Source: Janthinobacterium sp. B9-8 (GTDB lineage: Bacteria > Pseudomonadota > Gammaproteobacteria > Burkholderiales > Chitinibacteraceae). Taken from it: a DNA stretch of 64,000 nt. Below are positions 18,347-28,471 of this stretch, piece after piece. The notes beneath the pieces are model-generated. The model had not been told where the DNA came from, did no database searches, and saw only the letters and a program-made list of their open reading frames with translations. A program made the position numbers and the translations under genes. Position 1 is the first letter of the stretch. Each line of letters begins with the position of its first letter. The DNA is taken from positions 1,987,740-2,051,739 of the forward strand of contig NZ_CP014222.1 of assembly GCF_000969645.2 (NCBI RefSeq), in the 5' to 3' direction.

Positions 18347-18625
18347 ATGCTCTACTTCTCGAACCCCGCCAATGGACACACCTTCGCTGTAACGCTGGGC
18401 CGTGATCCGTTCGACCAATCCCCGATTCTATTGATTTACCGTTCTGGCGATTGCCTAGGCCATGCGCCAGTCACCGAGCGCCCTACTTCATTTCTTAAAC
18501 GTCTGCGTGAAATTCGCAAGATGCGGCGGCGTCATGGCTACGAGCTTAAATTTATTTCTTGCCGTGGTTGCGCTGCGCGTCCTCTTAAACAATATGCGGA
18601 GCGAAAGAAAGACCGCCCCGCCTAA
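18347..18625 (+). CDS. Small basic prophage-border protein
   Basis: A 92-residue frame on the plus strand, opposite to the lysis genes. AGGAAG stands before the ATG. The C-terminal half is strongly basic (FLKRLREIRKMRRRHGYELKF) with two Cys in a CRGC motif. No family is recognised. It could be a lysogenic conversion gene or a small border gene. The overlapping frame at 18462-18710 has a poorer start. Confidence 0.5.
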   Translation: MLYFSNPANGHTFAVTLGRDPFDQSPILLIYRSGDCLGHAPVTERPTSFLKRLREIRKMRRRHGYELKFISCRGCAARPLKQYAERKKDRPA

Positions 18626-18632
18626 TTGGCGT

Positions 18633-18818
18633 CTAATTGATTGTCTTGGCGTTTTTCGCATTCCCAAAGTTAAACGCCAGAAAATCCAACACAGCACGGG
18701 CCTTGCTTAATGCGCCCCGCACTTTCGGGCTAGGCACTAGCGCGGCAATCACCGAGGCGACACCCACAACAGACGACGCGGCTTGAAGCAAATCAGGTAG
18801 TTGAGTAAGTAAGTTCAT
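18633..18818 (-). CDS. Small membrane protein of the lysis cassette
   Basis: A 61-residue protein starting MNLLTQLPDLLQAASSVVG with one hydrophobic helix (about residues 12-30), then a short positively charged stretch and a second hydrophobic patch. Similar small proteins often sit beside endolysin genes in phages of beta- and gammaproteobacteria, and their role is not settled. AAGGAG lies before the ATG. It is the last gene of the late operon, downstream of the endolysin, so a spanin-like or holin-helper role is possible but unproven. Confidence 0.6.
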   Translation of the reverse strand: MNLLTQLPDLLQAASSVVGVASVIAALVPSPKVRGALSKARAVLDFLAFNFGNAKNAKTIN

Positions 18819-18929
18819 TTGATGCTCCTTGAGTAAAAAATGAGCACTCGACGAGCGCCCTTGTGGCTATTGAATTGCTTGGATGGAATACCCTGCATAT
18901 CCACCGATTGTGTGGATAAGCCCCGATAG

Positions 18930-19595
18930 CTATGCATCACCAGCTGGACCAAGGCCCAAAGCTAGCCGAGCGCGGCGGTAAAACTTGGATCGCTCGCCCA
19001 GCCCAGTCAGCCCGCCATTAATCGCACGGGTGCAGCTGGCTAGATCACAGAGCAAGGCCCACTGCACGGCAGTTCGCCCGTGATACGTCGCCATATTGGC
19101 GAAAAACGCCGCCGCGCTACGGGTGGCCACTTCTGCCGTCTGCAATAGCTCCGGCTTTTGCACCAAGGGCAGGTTCAGCCAGCGCTCCATTGCGGCGTAA
19201 TTGTCTTTGCCAGTGAGCTGAATCAAACCCGCCCCGCGATACATCCAGCCATCATTTGGGCCCGTATTCCCCATGCGCTTGCCGTAAACGTAATTGGCAA
19301 TCTCTTGCGGTTTACGGGCGTAGCGCTCTGCCAGCTCTGGCGTGTTAAAGCGCTTTTCCCATGTGTTGCGCAAACCTTCCGCGCTGTAGTTCAAATTTTC
19401 AACCAAACTGGCGAGTTGATTGGATTCATGCGCCACCTGTGCCAAAAACATGGCCAGCACTTCAGGCTGCTTCAGCCTGAATTCAACGCAAGCCTTGGAA
19501 AGTAATGGCGAAAAAATAGCCGCTTTGGCGCGGCTTAGGTTTGGCATGATGGCGCAGAGCTGCGCGGCAGTAATCAGATCAGGCATTGTCTTCAT
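18930..19595 (-). CDS. Endolysin, glycoside hydrolase family 19
   Basis: A 221-residue muralytic enzyme of the chitinase-like GH19 family, used by many phages as endolysin. The catalytic glutamate is E57 in AQVAHESNQ. The second conserved region is GWMYRGAGLIQLTG at about 116-129, followed by the C-terminal NGG segment (TRAINGGLTGL). There is no clear signal peptide, so it would need the holin encoded just upstream to reach the wall. Its start overlaps the holin gene end by 17 bases, showing translational coupling. Confidence 0.9.
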   Translation of the reverse strand: MKTMPDLITAAQLCAIMPNLSRAKAAIFSPLLSKACVEFRLKQPEVLAMFLAQVAHESNQLASLVENLNYSAEGLRNTWEKRFNTPELAERYARKPQEIANYVYGKRMGNTGPNDGWMYRGAGLIQLTGKDNYAAMERWLNLPLVQKPELLQTAEVATRSAAAFFANMATYHGRTAVQWALLCDLASCTRAINGGLTGLGERSKFYRRARLALGLGPAGDA

Positions 19596-19914
19596 CCTTG
19601 CTTTTGCCAGGAATCAAGGCGGCAAGCTGGCGCTGAATCCAAGGCACATCCCCCAAAATAGCCACTGCCGTTTCTGAAACAGTGAGCGCCACATTCCCCG
19701 CCAACCAAGAAATAGCCCCCGAAAAGGCAGGGCTCAAACTCCAAAACTCAGCGGCGGCCCAGCCAGTAAAGGTTGCCCCCACAAAGGCGGATAGCAGCAG
19801 GATAAATTTCTGCCACGGCGGACGAGCACCTAGACGGGAGTAAAGCATCACAACCCCGAAGGCTGCGCCGGTGGCTGGTGCGGCAATATCTGTAACCAAT
19901 ATACGGTCTGGCAT
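19579..19914 (-). CDS. Putative holin
   Basis: A 111-residue membrane protein with hydrophobic segments near residues 10-25, 36-58 and 63-90 and a short charged C-terminal tail (GKSKDEDN), which is a holin-like layout. It lies immediately upstream of, and overlapping, the GH19 endolysin gene. The function is inferred from topology and position; the exact holin family is not recognised. Confidence 0.7.
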   Translation of the reverse strand: MPDRILVTDIAAPATGAAFGVVMLYSRLGARPPWQKFILLLSAFVGATFTGWAAAEFWSLSPAFSGAISWLAGNVALTVSETAVAILGDVPWIQRQLAALIPGKSKDEDNA

Positions 19915-19931
19915 AAGCCCTCCTATGGGCG

Positions 19932-19954
19932 TAAAAAAACCGCCCTAGGCGGTT
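19932..19954 (-). terminator. Intrinsic terminator after the polyvalent virion gene
   Basis: On the minus strand AACCGCC and GGCGGTT (19938-19944 with 19948-19954) form a seven-base stem around a three-base loop, followed by seven Ts. It ends the message of the 2,605-codon gene before the lysis genes. Confidence 0.85.
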
Positions 19955-19962
19955 GTGGGTGA

Positions 19963-22900
19963 TTACTGCGTCTGGTAATACTCGTTTAACTCTTGCTCTC
20001 TTTGGTCATCCAGCGCCTCCCGTTTGGTGGAGGGTAGATTTTCATCATCCCTGATTTGGTGCTGGCGGCTCTTTGTGGCCCCTCTTATCTGCTGCCCCGT
20101 AATCGCCTCGTCGGGATTCCTCTCGTTGAATGCAGCAATATTCTCAATGGCTTTTTCATATCGAAGCTGTGCAGTCTCTTGCTGATCGCCATCGGCAGCA
20201 TTAGCCGCTTCCAGCGTCTCAATGGCCGCGCTTTTTAGTTCGCTTTTTCTGGCGCCCAACTGCTTAACACGCTCTCGTTGTGCCGACTCTCTGGCTCGGT
20301 ACTCTCTAACCACGGAAGGATTCAGCCCTAGCAACTGCGCCGCGTCTTCGCCCCAATTGGTTTCAACCACCGTTACGCCGGTTTTAGGATTAACCACGCC
20401 ACCATTAACGACCATGCGCGTGGCCTTCATTACATTGGCCAAAGCCGTCGGCAGTGCGGACTGAGCGCCATCAACGACATTACCCTCTGCCATTTTCCCC
20501 GTACCCTGCACGACCCGCCTTGCCGAGCCATACACCGGCCCAAGTAAAGATAAGGCCTGTGCATCAGCCCAATTTTCAGGCGCATCGTTAAAGCCCATGG
20601 TCTTGGCTTCCCGGAAGACCAAGTCATTCATACTAATCCGGTCGGCAATATCAACTCCTAGCAAAGACAGTACGCCCCGATCCAGCGCTTTGCCCACGTC
20701 CTGCCCTGCGTGGTCAACCAGCCATTTACGCCACTCTACTTTCCAGTCCCATGGCTCGTCTTCATCACGACCAAAGCCTGACAAGAAGGCCTGCATCGCG
20801 GTTGCGGCAAACCCAGCACCTAGCGCCATGCCTAGTGTTTTATTACCACCGGCAAACTGAACCGCACTTTTACCGACAGCTGCACCTACTCCGGCAGCCA
20901 GCGGCAGCATCGGCAAGCTCGTCAATCCTGCCGCCAAGGTCTGCGCGACAACCATCGTTCCCATGATGCGTTTGGCGCGTTCGCGATCACCTAGCTTCTT
21001 TGGATCAACCAAGGCAGAAAGGTTGTGCCCTAAGAAGCTCAGCATATTTACGGCGTAGCTCTTATACATCAACACCACCCGAGCCTTGTCGTTCTGCAGC
21101 ATCGGCGGCATATTGGAGATATTTAGATTGAACTGCGTATTATCCAGCGACTCCGCCGCGTAACGGGTTGCCGCCTTAATATCGCCCGTTTTCTCCAACT
21201 TCAAGCGGAATGCCGCCAAGGCCGTGGCCTGCCTATTCACCACTTCCGTGGTATGCATAAACACGCCCATATTATTGCTCACAAATTCCAACCCTCTGGC
21301 CGTTGCTGTGTTGCCACGAATGGTCGCAGTATGGGCTGCGCGATAAGCATCCATTGCGCTAGAGATATCAATTTTGCCCATGGCTTCTAGCGTGGTAAGC
21401 AGCGTTTTTTCATTACTACTTAATGTACCGCCCGCCTTATTCAAGTCAAATAAATGATTGCCGCCATCACGCATTACAGAAGCCATAATTTCTTTATTGG
21501 CTCGAATCAGCTGGGCAGAGGCTTTACCCGCGCTAAATTCCCCGCTCAGCTCCGAAAGCGTCAAGGATTGCTGCATGATATTCACTAAACCAGAAGAGAC
21601 ATTAAACGCCAGCGTCATGGCAAAGCCTCCGGTTTGCAGCATGCCGGCTATTTTTGAGGTTTTATATTGAACCGCTCGCTCGTAACGGGCACGCACTTCA
21701 TCGACCACAGGGCTTAGCCAGCCCGCCGTTTTACCTGCACGATCCAAAGCATCCGTGATCTGGTCGCTGTATTCCAAATTACTGATTTGCGTCGCCAGAC
21801 TCACAGCGGACTTGGCGAGTGCGCGAGTCATATCCAAGCTATAGCCAGGTGTACCCTTGCGGTGCATAAAGTGCTTCCGCGCCGAAGCACTCGGCAGGGC
21901 ATCAATAAAGGTCTGATTTAGCGTGTCAAGCAAAGCATCGCGCTGCTCTTTGTTGCTCACGCCCAGCTCAATCGCCTCGGCTAGCTTGCCCACCACAGAG
22001 CCAGAGATTTGTGCTTCTGATGCTTTGGCCGGTGCATTGCTAATATCCCGCTGCGCCGTCGTAAAGCCACGTGACTGTAAGTGCTTAAGCGCCTCATCTG
22101 CTTGCTCACGGCGTTCATACTGCAAGCGCACCGTTTCCAGCTTGCCGTCTACCGTTCTGCGCCCTGTTACGACGTAATTGCCATCACGGTTCAAAGGGAA
22201 GTAAGGCCCGTCCCCTAGCTCTTGGTCAAAGCGCTGCTGCAAATCCTTCAATAGAATTGCTCGCTTATCTTCATCCATATCCAAGCGTTTAATCCGCTCG
22301 ATCAAACCATTGCGGATATCCTCACTCCGGCGCGCGTAATACTCCTGCGTGGCGGTGTAAATGTCTTTTGCTTCTTGCGGTAGAGCATTAAAGGCATTGG
22401 ATAGCTCGGCATGTTTGGCCTTCCACTCCGGCTTCCAACGCCCGTTCACCTCGCTTTCAGGATGAATCTGCCAAAGCGTCGCCTGCGTCATAATGTCCGA
22501 TAAGCGATCTGCCGCCCTGCTGTCGTTCGTGGCTAAGTCACGAAAAGCTTTAATGTGATTGTTCGCCGCCTCAGTAGCCAAGGCAGTACGGCGGCCATCG
22601 GCCCAGCCCATAAAGTCATAAGCACCACGTATTTCAGGCAAGCGGTCTTGGTAAGATTTAACCAATCCCCACATGGTATCGAACTTGTTTTTAATCGCCT
22701 CAATCTTGTCGCCTGCTGTATTGGTCCAGCCCCTGGCTTCTTGAGCATGGCGATCTACATCACGGGCAATCTGGTCGGCCAGCTCATTCTGAGCGGCAGT
22801 ATCACGGCGATTAGCCGCGCGACTATAGAGTGTCTTTGTTGACTGGCCCTGCCCTTCGCGCTCAGCCAATACCCCCGCCTCTTGCTTAGCCAGCTGAACC

Positions 22901-25900
22901 AGCAAATCAGGTGTGACCAGATTAGGCGACAAAGGTAATTTAAACTTCACCGCCAGCTTAGCCAGCTGCGTTTTAACCGCATTCACCACCGACTGCAGCC
23001 ACTCCCGCACGGTACGCGGCGCTTGCGTCCCGAGGCTAGCGGCTTCTTCTACGGCATAAGCCAAACGCTCTTTTAAAGCATCATTACCCGTAGTTTCGCT
23101 ATTTAGAACACGCTCATCCACTGCGGCCATAAAGTCACCCATGGGCGTGCCCAGCTTGGCCTTGGCCCAAATACTCAGCGTCTTTTGCATCGCTTCGTAA
23201 TACTGCCCAAATACGCCACCATTCGCGTCGGAAGCGTGGGAAACCTCATGCAGCAATACGGCCAGCGCGTTGTCTTTGCCAACTTTAGAAGAGTCTAGGG
23301 TGATAGTCTCGCCGTCATATTTGGCTTGAGCGCCATCCTCTACCTCGCCAAATTGCAGGCGGCCAGAGTCGATCAGCTTGTTTGTGGTGTCGGTACCAAG
23401 GGCAGTATTTAGCGCGGAGGTCAGCGCTTCGGGGCTAGACCGGCTCAACCGCTCGCTCTTGGAGTAGCGAATATCAGGGTTAAATTGGCTAAATGTGCCA
23501 TTGTTACCAATTGCAGATTTGACTTGGTTCGGACTAAAGACGACGAATACTTTGTTTTTATTTCTTCCGTCATTTCCCATAAATGAAATGCCGTCATATC
23601 CCATATCGCTTAAATTTTCAATTACAACGCTTACGCCTTCTTCTTTTAATAAATAATTTTCAGACAAACTCTTTTCTGCGGATTTAAACCAGCTTTCGTT
23701 TGTAACACCGCCTTCGTGATGCTTTGAAATTCCTTCGAATTGTGATTCCCATTTTACAGGGTCGGCCTTGGCATCCATATCCAATGGATTTTTAATGTCT
23801 AGGAATACGGGATATACGGATGGAGAATTCCCCTTTCCTTTGTTCGAATAGTAATCCGCCTCTAATGGGGACGATGTAAAATACCCTCCCCCACCAAACT
23901 TTCCATATGATGACTTTGCCATATCAAAAACGCTAAATGCCTTCCCTTTTTCACTAGCATTGGCGCCATGAAAAACCACAAGTGGCTCGCCGTGCTCATT
24001 AACAACCTTTGACGCGTCTTTGGGTGATGTCTGCCAATCACCAAACCAAGACTTAAACTCTGAGCTCTGGCTCTGTTGCCGTTGCTGTGAATTCAACGCG
24101 GAGAGATGCAGCGGCATTTCAATATTTGTACTTACCTCCTCATCCTGCTTAGCCGCGCGCATCATCCTATCTTTCCCAGAGCCTTGCGCCTCCTCGCTCA
24201 TTGAGTAATGGGTGGATGGCCCGTTGTTGAATTGAATTGATTCCCCCGTAATTTTTTTTACCGCCAACTGAGCAGCATATAACCCATTGTCAGTATTTTG
24301 GCGCTGCCATGCGCCTATACTTGGCGCCCATTTAAAGCCGTGCGACTTGAGCATTTCGCGGGTAGTTACTTCTGGCTTACCATCAAAGAACAACTGAACC
24401 CTCTGAGCTTGTTCGTCGTTCACAATACGAATATCACCAGCGACCTGCTCTTGCGTGCCGTTTTCGGACTGTACTTGCGCAGCCTCTGACTTTGCGCTCA
24501 GCTCTGCTACGCGGCTTTTTAATCGCTTAATCTGAGCGTTATTATTCGTTAATTCATAAGACTCGTAGGGGGATTCACGACCTTCCTTTCGAGCAAGCGC
24601 ATTTTGCTCTTTCATCTTTGTTTGCAGACGCTCGCGCTGTTCAAGATTCGTCTGGGCCTGAGCTAATGCGCTTGATGGCGAATGATCAATTGGCCCCTGT
24701 GCAGCTTTCAGTAGGCGCTTTAACCCCTTACTCAAAAACTCCCGCGCCTCATCAACACGTCGTTGCTCAGTTTCTAGTCGTTTATTATTGCGAGGCACAT
24801 TAAAGTTAGATCCTCCTGTAATCATTGTGCTTGCAGTGTTGCCACGCGCATGGAGGCGAGCGTTGTATTTGGCGGTATAGCCGTTCACTAAATCAGCGTA
24901 TTCATCAGCGATTCTTGTGCGCGCCTCTTCATTAACCTTGCGATAAATGGGCTCAACCTTGTCCCATACTCCCTGCAAATCCTGAACGTAACCATCCATT
25001 TCTTGCTGCGCTCGGCGCTCTGGGGTGTGCGAAGTATGCCGGTGCGAGTCTTTAGCGGCTGCCGCCACCGCATTACGATCTAACAGGACGGGCGGAGGAA
25101 TTCGCTCAGAGGTGATCTCGTTACCTACCCCTTCACGGCTATCGTTACCGACTTGCTCTCCATTTGTGAGGGCGACATTACCCTCTCCGCCCCGTTCAAC
25201 AAGTCCGCCGTCCAGCGCGACACTGTCGATTCCCGCTCCGGCTGGGGTTGAGATTTCGGCAGGGGCTTGGGCCTCTTCGAGCGTTCGCCGATAACTGGAC
25301 TGATCGGGTTGTCTTCCATCTAAAATCTCCGTAAATGCAGCCGCTTCATCGGCCTGATGAATGTAGGGGTCACGTAAAATCTGCTGTACCAATTCTGGAT
25401 TAACGCGGCTCGCCTTGGCGGCCAGATCAACGTGAGCGGCTTCGGCAGGGGTAATGTCCATTTCTTGCACTGCTTGTGCAACATGATCCATGCCGCCAAA
25501 TGGCTGGGCAGATTCAGGGGGTAACGTAGGCTGCAAGGCCTCTGGCGCTGCTGTTGGCTGCAACTCCTCAGGAGAAGGCGTGGCGATTGGGCCTTGCTCA
25601 GGCGATTGTGTTGGCGCAACAGGCGCGGCTTGTTGCTCTGCCTTTCTTTGTTTGATTGCGGCAATCTCTTCCAGTGTGCCACTTGACTCCATCCATGCGT
25701 TTTTAGCGCGCTGATAAGTCGCGTTGCTTTCTGCGTTGCCGCCCAACTTCTCGGAGATTTTCCCCATGACAGCCAAAGCACCGTCTCGCCGCTGGGTATG
25801 AGCAGCCTCAGCACGTAAGAGCGAGGCCCACTTATCAAGGGCCTGCGGATTGTCTGCTACATTGCCCGCTTCATCGGCGTAAAGGGTTTGGCTTTTATCT

Positions 25901-27780
25901 TCAATCGCACCTGCTGATTGCTCGTTGCCGGTATACACGCGCCCATCGGCGCTTGCTTCCCATACGGGCATCGGTGAAATTGGTTCACGTCCACGCTCAT
26001 TGATCGGCGCGTCAGCGGGAATATATTCAGGACCGAGCCCCTGCAACCCTGCTTGCAAAGTAGCGGGTACGTTTTGAGTGAGCGCTTGCTCGTCACTATA
26101 TGGTGACGTATCAGGCGGCATTTCCAGCGACTGCATCGCCGCGCCACTTTCTGTAGCTACACGAATCTGCTCAGCGCTCAATGGCTGGGTAATGCCGGTT
26201 TGTGGATCTATCGTTTCGGTTAATGCCGCGTCACGGCGAGCCTTGTGTTGTGCGTGCAGATTAATCGCCGCCCCAGCGCCACCAAATGACGCAGCGCCAA
26301 CCAAGCCGCCAATCGCAGCGCTTTGCAAATCAGCAGGCAATCTATCAGCGTACTCATTCCAATCACCAGCAACACGGCCATTTGTGCCGTAATGCTGATC
26401 CATGGCTGATTGCCCTGTCTGCGTAATCATTTCTTGGGTCGGCTCAATTGCAACGGCACGGCCTAATTTACTAAGTATTTTTCCGCCACTGGCTTTAAAC
26501 ACTTGAGAAACCGCGCCTGCACCAATCGTGTCGCCGATCCCTTCTAACCCGCCCTGCACAATACCGTTTGCCAGCGCATCCCCTTTGCCTAGCCCAGCGT
26601 CCCGCGCTTCGTTGTACGCACTACCGCCCTGAGAAAGTCCGCCAGAAACCCCCATTACTGCGGGATTAAATCCCGACCCCATCGCAGGCAACACCTGTTC
26701 GGCCGTCGATTGAACGCCGCGGTAAATATCACGCCCTACAGAATTACTTATAAATTGCGACTGATCCGACACCGCGTTAAGCGACTCCATGGCTTCGGCA
26801 TTACCCTTAAAGTAATCTGCGACCTTATCCGCCCCAAGCTGGTCAGCAATGGCATAACCCACATTGTTAATCATCTTATTGGGGCCAGTCGCAATGCGAG
26901 AGACGAAATCTAAGCCCGCCATCACAGGATCAATAGGCTGCGCTTCCAATGCGGCCTTCTTCTTAGCCGCAATCAGCTTCATGCCTTCTTGCTGGATAAA
27001 CTTAACCGGGTCTTGCCCATCAATAGCCGCAAGCTTGGCCTTCGCCCGAAGTCCAACAAGGTCGTATTCGGTCAATCCTGTTTTAAGTAGAAGGCTTTTA
27101 TCTGCATTTTTTTGCTGAACAATTCGCTCTTGTGTATCCGTTGCACCAGCCAAACCGCTACTGCGCTCTAAGGCGCGAGGAGAAGGCGGAGCCGCTCTAG
27201 TGAGTTTCGAGCCATCCACATCAATGCTGCCGCCCGACAGCAATATCTGATCAGCCCCTTTGCCAAATATCTTGTTTACATAGTTCAGCGTTTCCGGCTG
27301 CCACTGGCCGTCTTGCACATGCTTACCGCTGCCGTTATAGGTCGCTACGGTCTTAAGCCAGTCGCCTTTATGGGTACGCAAGCGCTCAGTTAATAGATAC
27401 GCCGCCCCTTGGATGTTTTGGGCAGGATCTTTGGGGTTGGTAATCCCAATGGCGGAGAAATTGCCAGGCATAATCTGGCCCGCGCCCGTCGCCCCGCTCT
27501 TCTTGTTCACAATGCCGGGGTCAAAATTGCTTTCAACAGAAACAATACGTTTAAGCATATGGCTCATGACCGCAGGCTCCACCCCTGCATAAGGCGCGTA
27601 TTTCTCAGCAGCAGCGTCAAACTCCCGGTCAAAGCGGGTACTTACGTCACTGGCAACCAGCTTGCCACTTGTCCTACTAGCAGCGGGCGCAGGGCTCGGT
27701 GCGTCCTGTGTATCCAGACTGTGCGCCGTATTTTCTAGCGCCGCCCTGTAATTTTCCTGAGCTAAACTAAATACACCCAT
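19963..27780 (-). CDS. Polyvalent virion/ejection protein with transglycosylase, ART-like and HEXXH domains
   Basis: A 2,605-residue protein, probably packaged in the virion and injected with the DNA. Residues about 60-172 are an SLT lytic transglycosylase: catalytic E83 in SVESNFDP, GATGAGQIMP at 96-105, ATYNGS at 146-151. Residues about 1146-1170 carry the phage motif GFKWAPSIGAWQRQ. Residues about 1235-1440 match the ADP-ribosyltransferase-like domain of polyvalent proteins (FKSWFGDW, VVFHGAN, GGGGYFTSS, YPVFLDIKNP, FNPDIRYS). Residues 1511-1515 are HEVSH, a zinc metallopeptidase motif. The C-terminal third contains the LPD38-like region of such proteins and hydrophobic segments that could cross the cell envelope. 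Upstream is a terminator; downstream are the lysis genes. Family names are from the published polyvalent-protein survey, recalled and not searched. Confidence 0.88.
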   Translation of the reverse strand: MGVFSLAQENYRAALENTAHSLDTQDAPSPAPAASRTSGKLVASDVSTRFDREFDAAAEKYAPYAGVEPAVMSHMLKRIVSVESNFDPGIVNKKSGATGAGQIMPGNFSAIGITNPKDPAQNIQGAAYLLTERLRTHKGDWLKTVATYNGSGKHVQDGQWQPETLNYVNKIFGKGADQILLSGGSIDVDGSKLTRAAPPSPRALERSSGLAGATDTQERIVQQKNADKSLLLKTGLTEYDLVGLRAKAKLAAIDGQDPVKFIQQEGMKLIAAKKKAALEAQPIDPVMAGLDFVSRIATGPNKMINNVGYAIADQLGADKVADYFKGNAEAMESLNAVSDQSQFISNSVGRDIYRGVQSTAEQVLPAMGSGFNPAVMGVSGGLSQGGSAYNEARDAGLGKGDALANGIVQGGLEGIGDTIGAGAVSQVFKASGGKILSKLGRAVAIEPTQEMITQTGQSAMDQHYGTNGRVAGDWNEYADRLPADLQSAAIGGLVGAASFGGAGAAINLHAQHKARRDAALTETIDPQTGITQPLSAEQIRVATESGAAMQSLEMPPDTSPYSDEQALTQNVPATLQAGLQGLGPEYIPADAPINERGREPISPMPVWEASADGRVYTGNEQSAGAIEDKSQTLYADEAGNVADNPQALDKWASLLRAEAAHTQRRDGALAVMGKISEKLGGNAESNATYQRAKNAWMESSGTLEEIAAIKQRKAEQQAAPVAPTQSPEQGPIATPSPEELQPTAAPEALQPTLPPESAQPFGGMDHVAQAVQEMDITPAEAAHVDLAAKASRVNPELVQQILRDPYIHQADEAAAFTEILDGRQPDQSSYRRTLEEAQAPAEISTPAGAGIDSVALDGGLVERGGEGNVALTNGEQVGNDSREGVGNEITSERIPPPVLLDRNAVAAAAKDSHRHTSHTPERRAQQEMDGYVQDLQGVWDKVEPIYRKVNEEARTRIADEYADLVNGYTAKYNARLHARGNTASTMITGGSNFNVPRNNKRLETEQRRVDEAREFLSKGLKRLLKAAQGPIDHSPSSALAQAQTNLEQRERLQTKMKEQNALARKEGRESPYESYELTNNNAQIKRLKSRVAELSAKSEAAQVQSENGTQEQVAGDIRIVNDEQAQRVQLFFDGKPEVTTREMLKSHGFKWAPSIGAWQRQNTDNGLYAAQLAVKKITGESIQFNNGPSTHYSMSEEAQGSGKDRMMRAAKQDEEVSTNIEMPLHLSALNSQQRQQSQSSEFKSWFGDWQTSPKDASKVVNEHGEPLVVFHGANASEKGKAFSVFDMAKSSYGKFGGGGYFTSSPLEADYYSNKGKGNSPSVYPVFLDIKNPLDMDAKADPVKWESQFEGISKHHEGGVTNESWFKSAEKSLSENYLLKEEGVSVVIENLSDMGYDGISFMGNDGRNKNKVFVVFSPNQVKSAIGNNGTFSQFNPDIRYSKSERLSRSSPEALTSALNTALGTDTTNKLIDSGRLQFGEVEDGAQAKYDGETITLDSSKVGKDNALAVLLHEVSHASDANGGVFGQYYEAMQKTLSIWAKAKLGTPMGDFMAAVDERVLNSETTGNDALKERLAYAVEEAASLGTQAPRTVREWLQSVVNAVKTQLAKLAVKFKLPLSPNLVTPDLLVQLAKQEAGVLAEREGQGQSTKTLYSRAANRRDTAAQNELADQIARDVDRHAQEARGWTNTAGDKIEAIKNKFDTMWGLVKSYQDRLPEIRGAYDFMGWADGRRTALATEAANNHIKAFRDLATNDSRAADRLSDIMTQATLWQIHPESEVNGRWKPEWKAKHAELSNAFNALPQEAKDIYTATQEYYARRSEDIRNGLIERIKRLDMDEDKRAILLKDLQQRFDQELGDGPYFPLNRDGNYVVTGRRTVDGKLETVRLQYERREQADEALKHLQSRGFTTAQRDISNAPAKASEAQISGSVVGKLAEAIELGVSNKEQRDALLDTLNQTFIDALPSASARKHFMHRKGTPGYSLDMTRALAKSAVSLATQISNLEYSDQITDALDRAGKTAGWLSPVVDEVRARYERAVQYKTSKIAGMLQTGGFAMTLAFNVSSGLVNIMQQSLTLSELSGEFSAGKASAQLIRANKEIMASVMRDGGNHLFDLNKAGGTLSSNEKTLLTTLEAMGKIDISSAMDAYRAAHTATIRGNTATARGLEFVSNNMGVFMHTTEVVNRQATALAAFRLKLEKTGDIKAATRYAAESLDNTQFNLNISNMPPMLQNDKARVVLMYKSYAVNMLSFLGHNLSALVDPKKLGDRERAKRIMGTMVVAQTLAAGLTSLPMLPLAAGVGAAVGKSAVQFAGGNKTLGMALGAGFAATAMQAFLSGFGRDEDEPWDWKVEWRKWLVDHAGQDVGKALDRGVLSLLGVDIADRISMNDLVFREAKTMGFNDAPENWADAQALSLLGPVYGSARRVVQGTGKMAEGNVVDGAQSALPTALANVMKATRMVVNGGVVNPKTGVTVVETNWGEDAAQLLGLNPSVVREYRARESAQRERVKQLGARKSELKSAAIETLEAANAADGDQQETAQLRYEKAIENIAAFNERNPDEAITGQQIRGATKSRQHQIRDDENLPSTKREALDDQREQELNEYYQTQ

Positions 27781-27792
27781 TGATCGCGCCCA

Positions 27793-27819
27793 TAAAAAAA
27801 GCCACCCGAAGGTGGCTGG
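27793..27819 (-). terminator. Intrinsic terminator just before the polyvalent gene
   Basis: GCCACC and GGTGGC (27801-27806 with 27811-27816) pair around a four-base loop. Seven Ts follow on the minus strand. It lies only 13 bases before the ATG of the 2,605-codon gene, so that gene probably relies on read-through or antitermination. Confidence 0.75.
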
Positions 27820-27992
27820 TTTGGCCTCGCAGAAACGCGAAGCGTATGAATTTCAATTTAGCTGAATCGTAGCAAGTGAACGACAGCTTGTCATTAGCAT
27901 AATTTTTTACTTTGTCCTCTTTGTATTCTTGGCTAAGATTACGCACGCACAACAACAACTTAAATGGTGCGAAATAATACAAAGGGGGCTTT

Positions 27993-28343
27993 ATGCGTGT
28001 TCTTGTTGCTTTATCACTTTGCGTGGCGTTATCTTCATTGGCTAACGCAGATGAAAATAAGCAGGTATTTCAACAGCCAACTTCTCCAGTGCACTGGCTC
28101 GACTTAGGTATCGTTCAAGGCGTTCATTTTTCCTTGGCCGTACCAGAACAGCCCAACATTGTGGGTATCTGGCGAGTGGCTGAACTTACTACGAAATTCG
28201 AAGGGAAAACCGTTAAAAGCGGAATTGCTGTTGACTGCGAGAAGCAAGTTATTAGCGATGACTACGCATCAAGTCGTCCACTGCAATTCAACAAGCCACG
28301 GCTCGCGCTTGAAGTTGAATCAATCAAAGCACTTTGCAATTAA
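27993..28343 (+). CDS. Exported moron protein of unknown function
   Basis: A 116-residue protein with a signal peptide (MRVLVALSLCVALSSLANA, likely cut after residue 19) and two Cys in the mature part (VDCEKQV and ALCN) that could form a disulphide in the periplasm. It has its own ribosome binding site (AAAGGGGG) and is read opposite to all surrounding late genes. That makes it a moron that may be expressed from the lysogen. No family is recognised. Confidence 0.7.
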   Translation: MRVLVALSLCVALSSLANADENKQVFQQPTSPVHWLDLGIVQGVHFSLAVPEQPNIVGIWRVAELTTKFEGKTVKSGIAVDCEKQVISDDYASSRPLQFNKPRLALEVESIKALCN

Positions 28344-28471
28344 ACTTACATAACAACCCGCACATCGGACAGAAAATAATAAACTCAACGTAAGATTTTA
28401 TGCTGCCTATATTGGTGAAGCGCTGCGTGCAGTCGTCGTAAAATCACCATTTATAGTCAAAGGAACTTACA

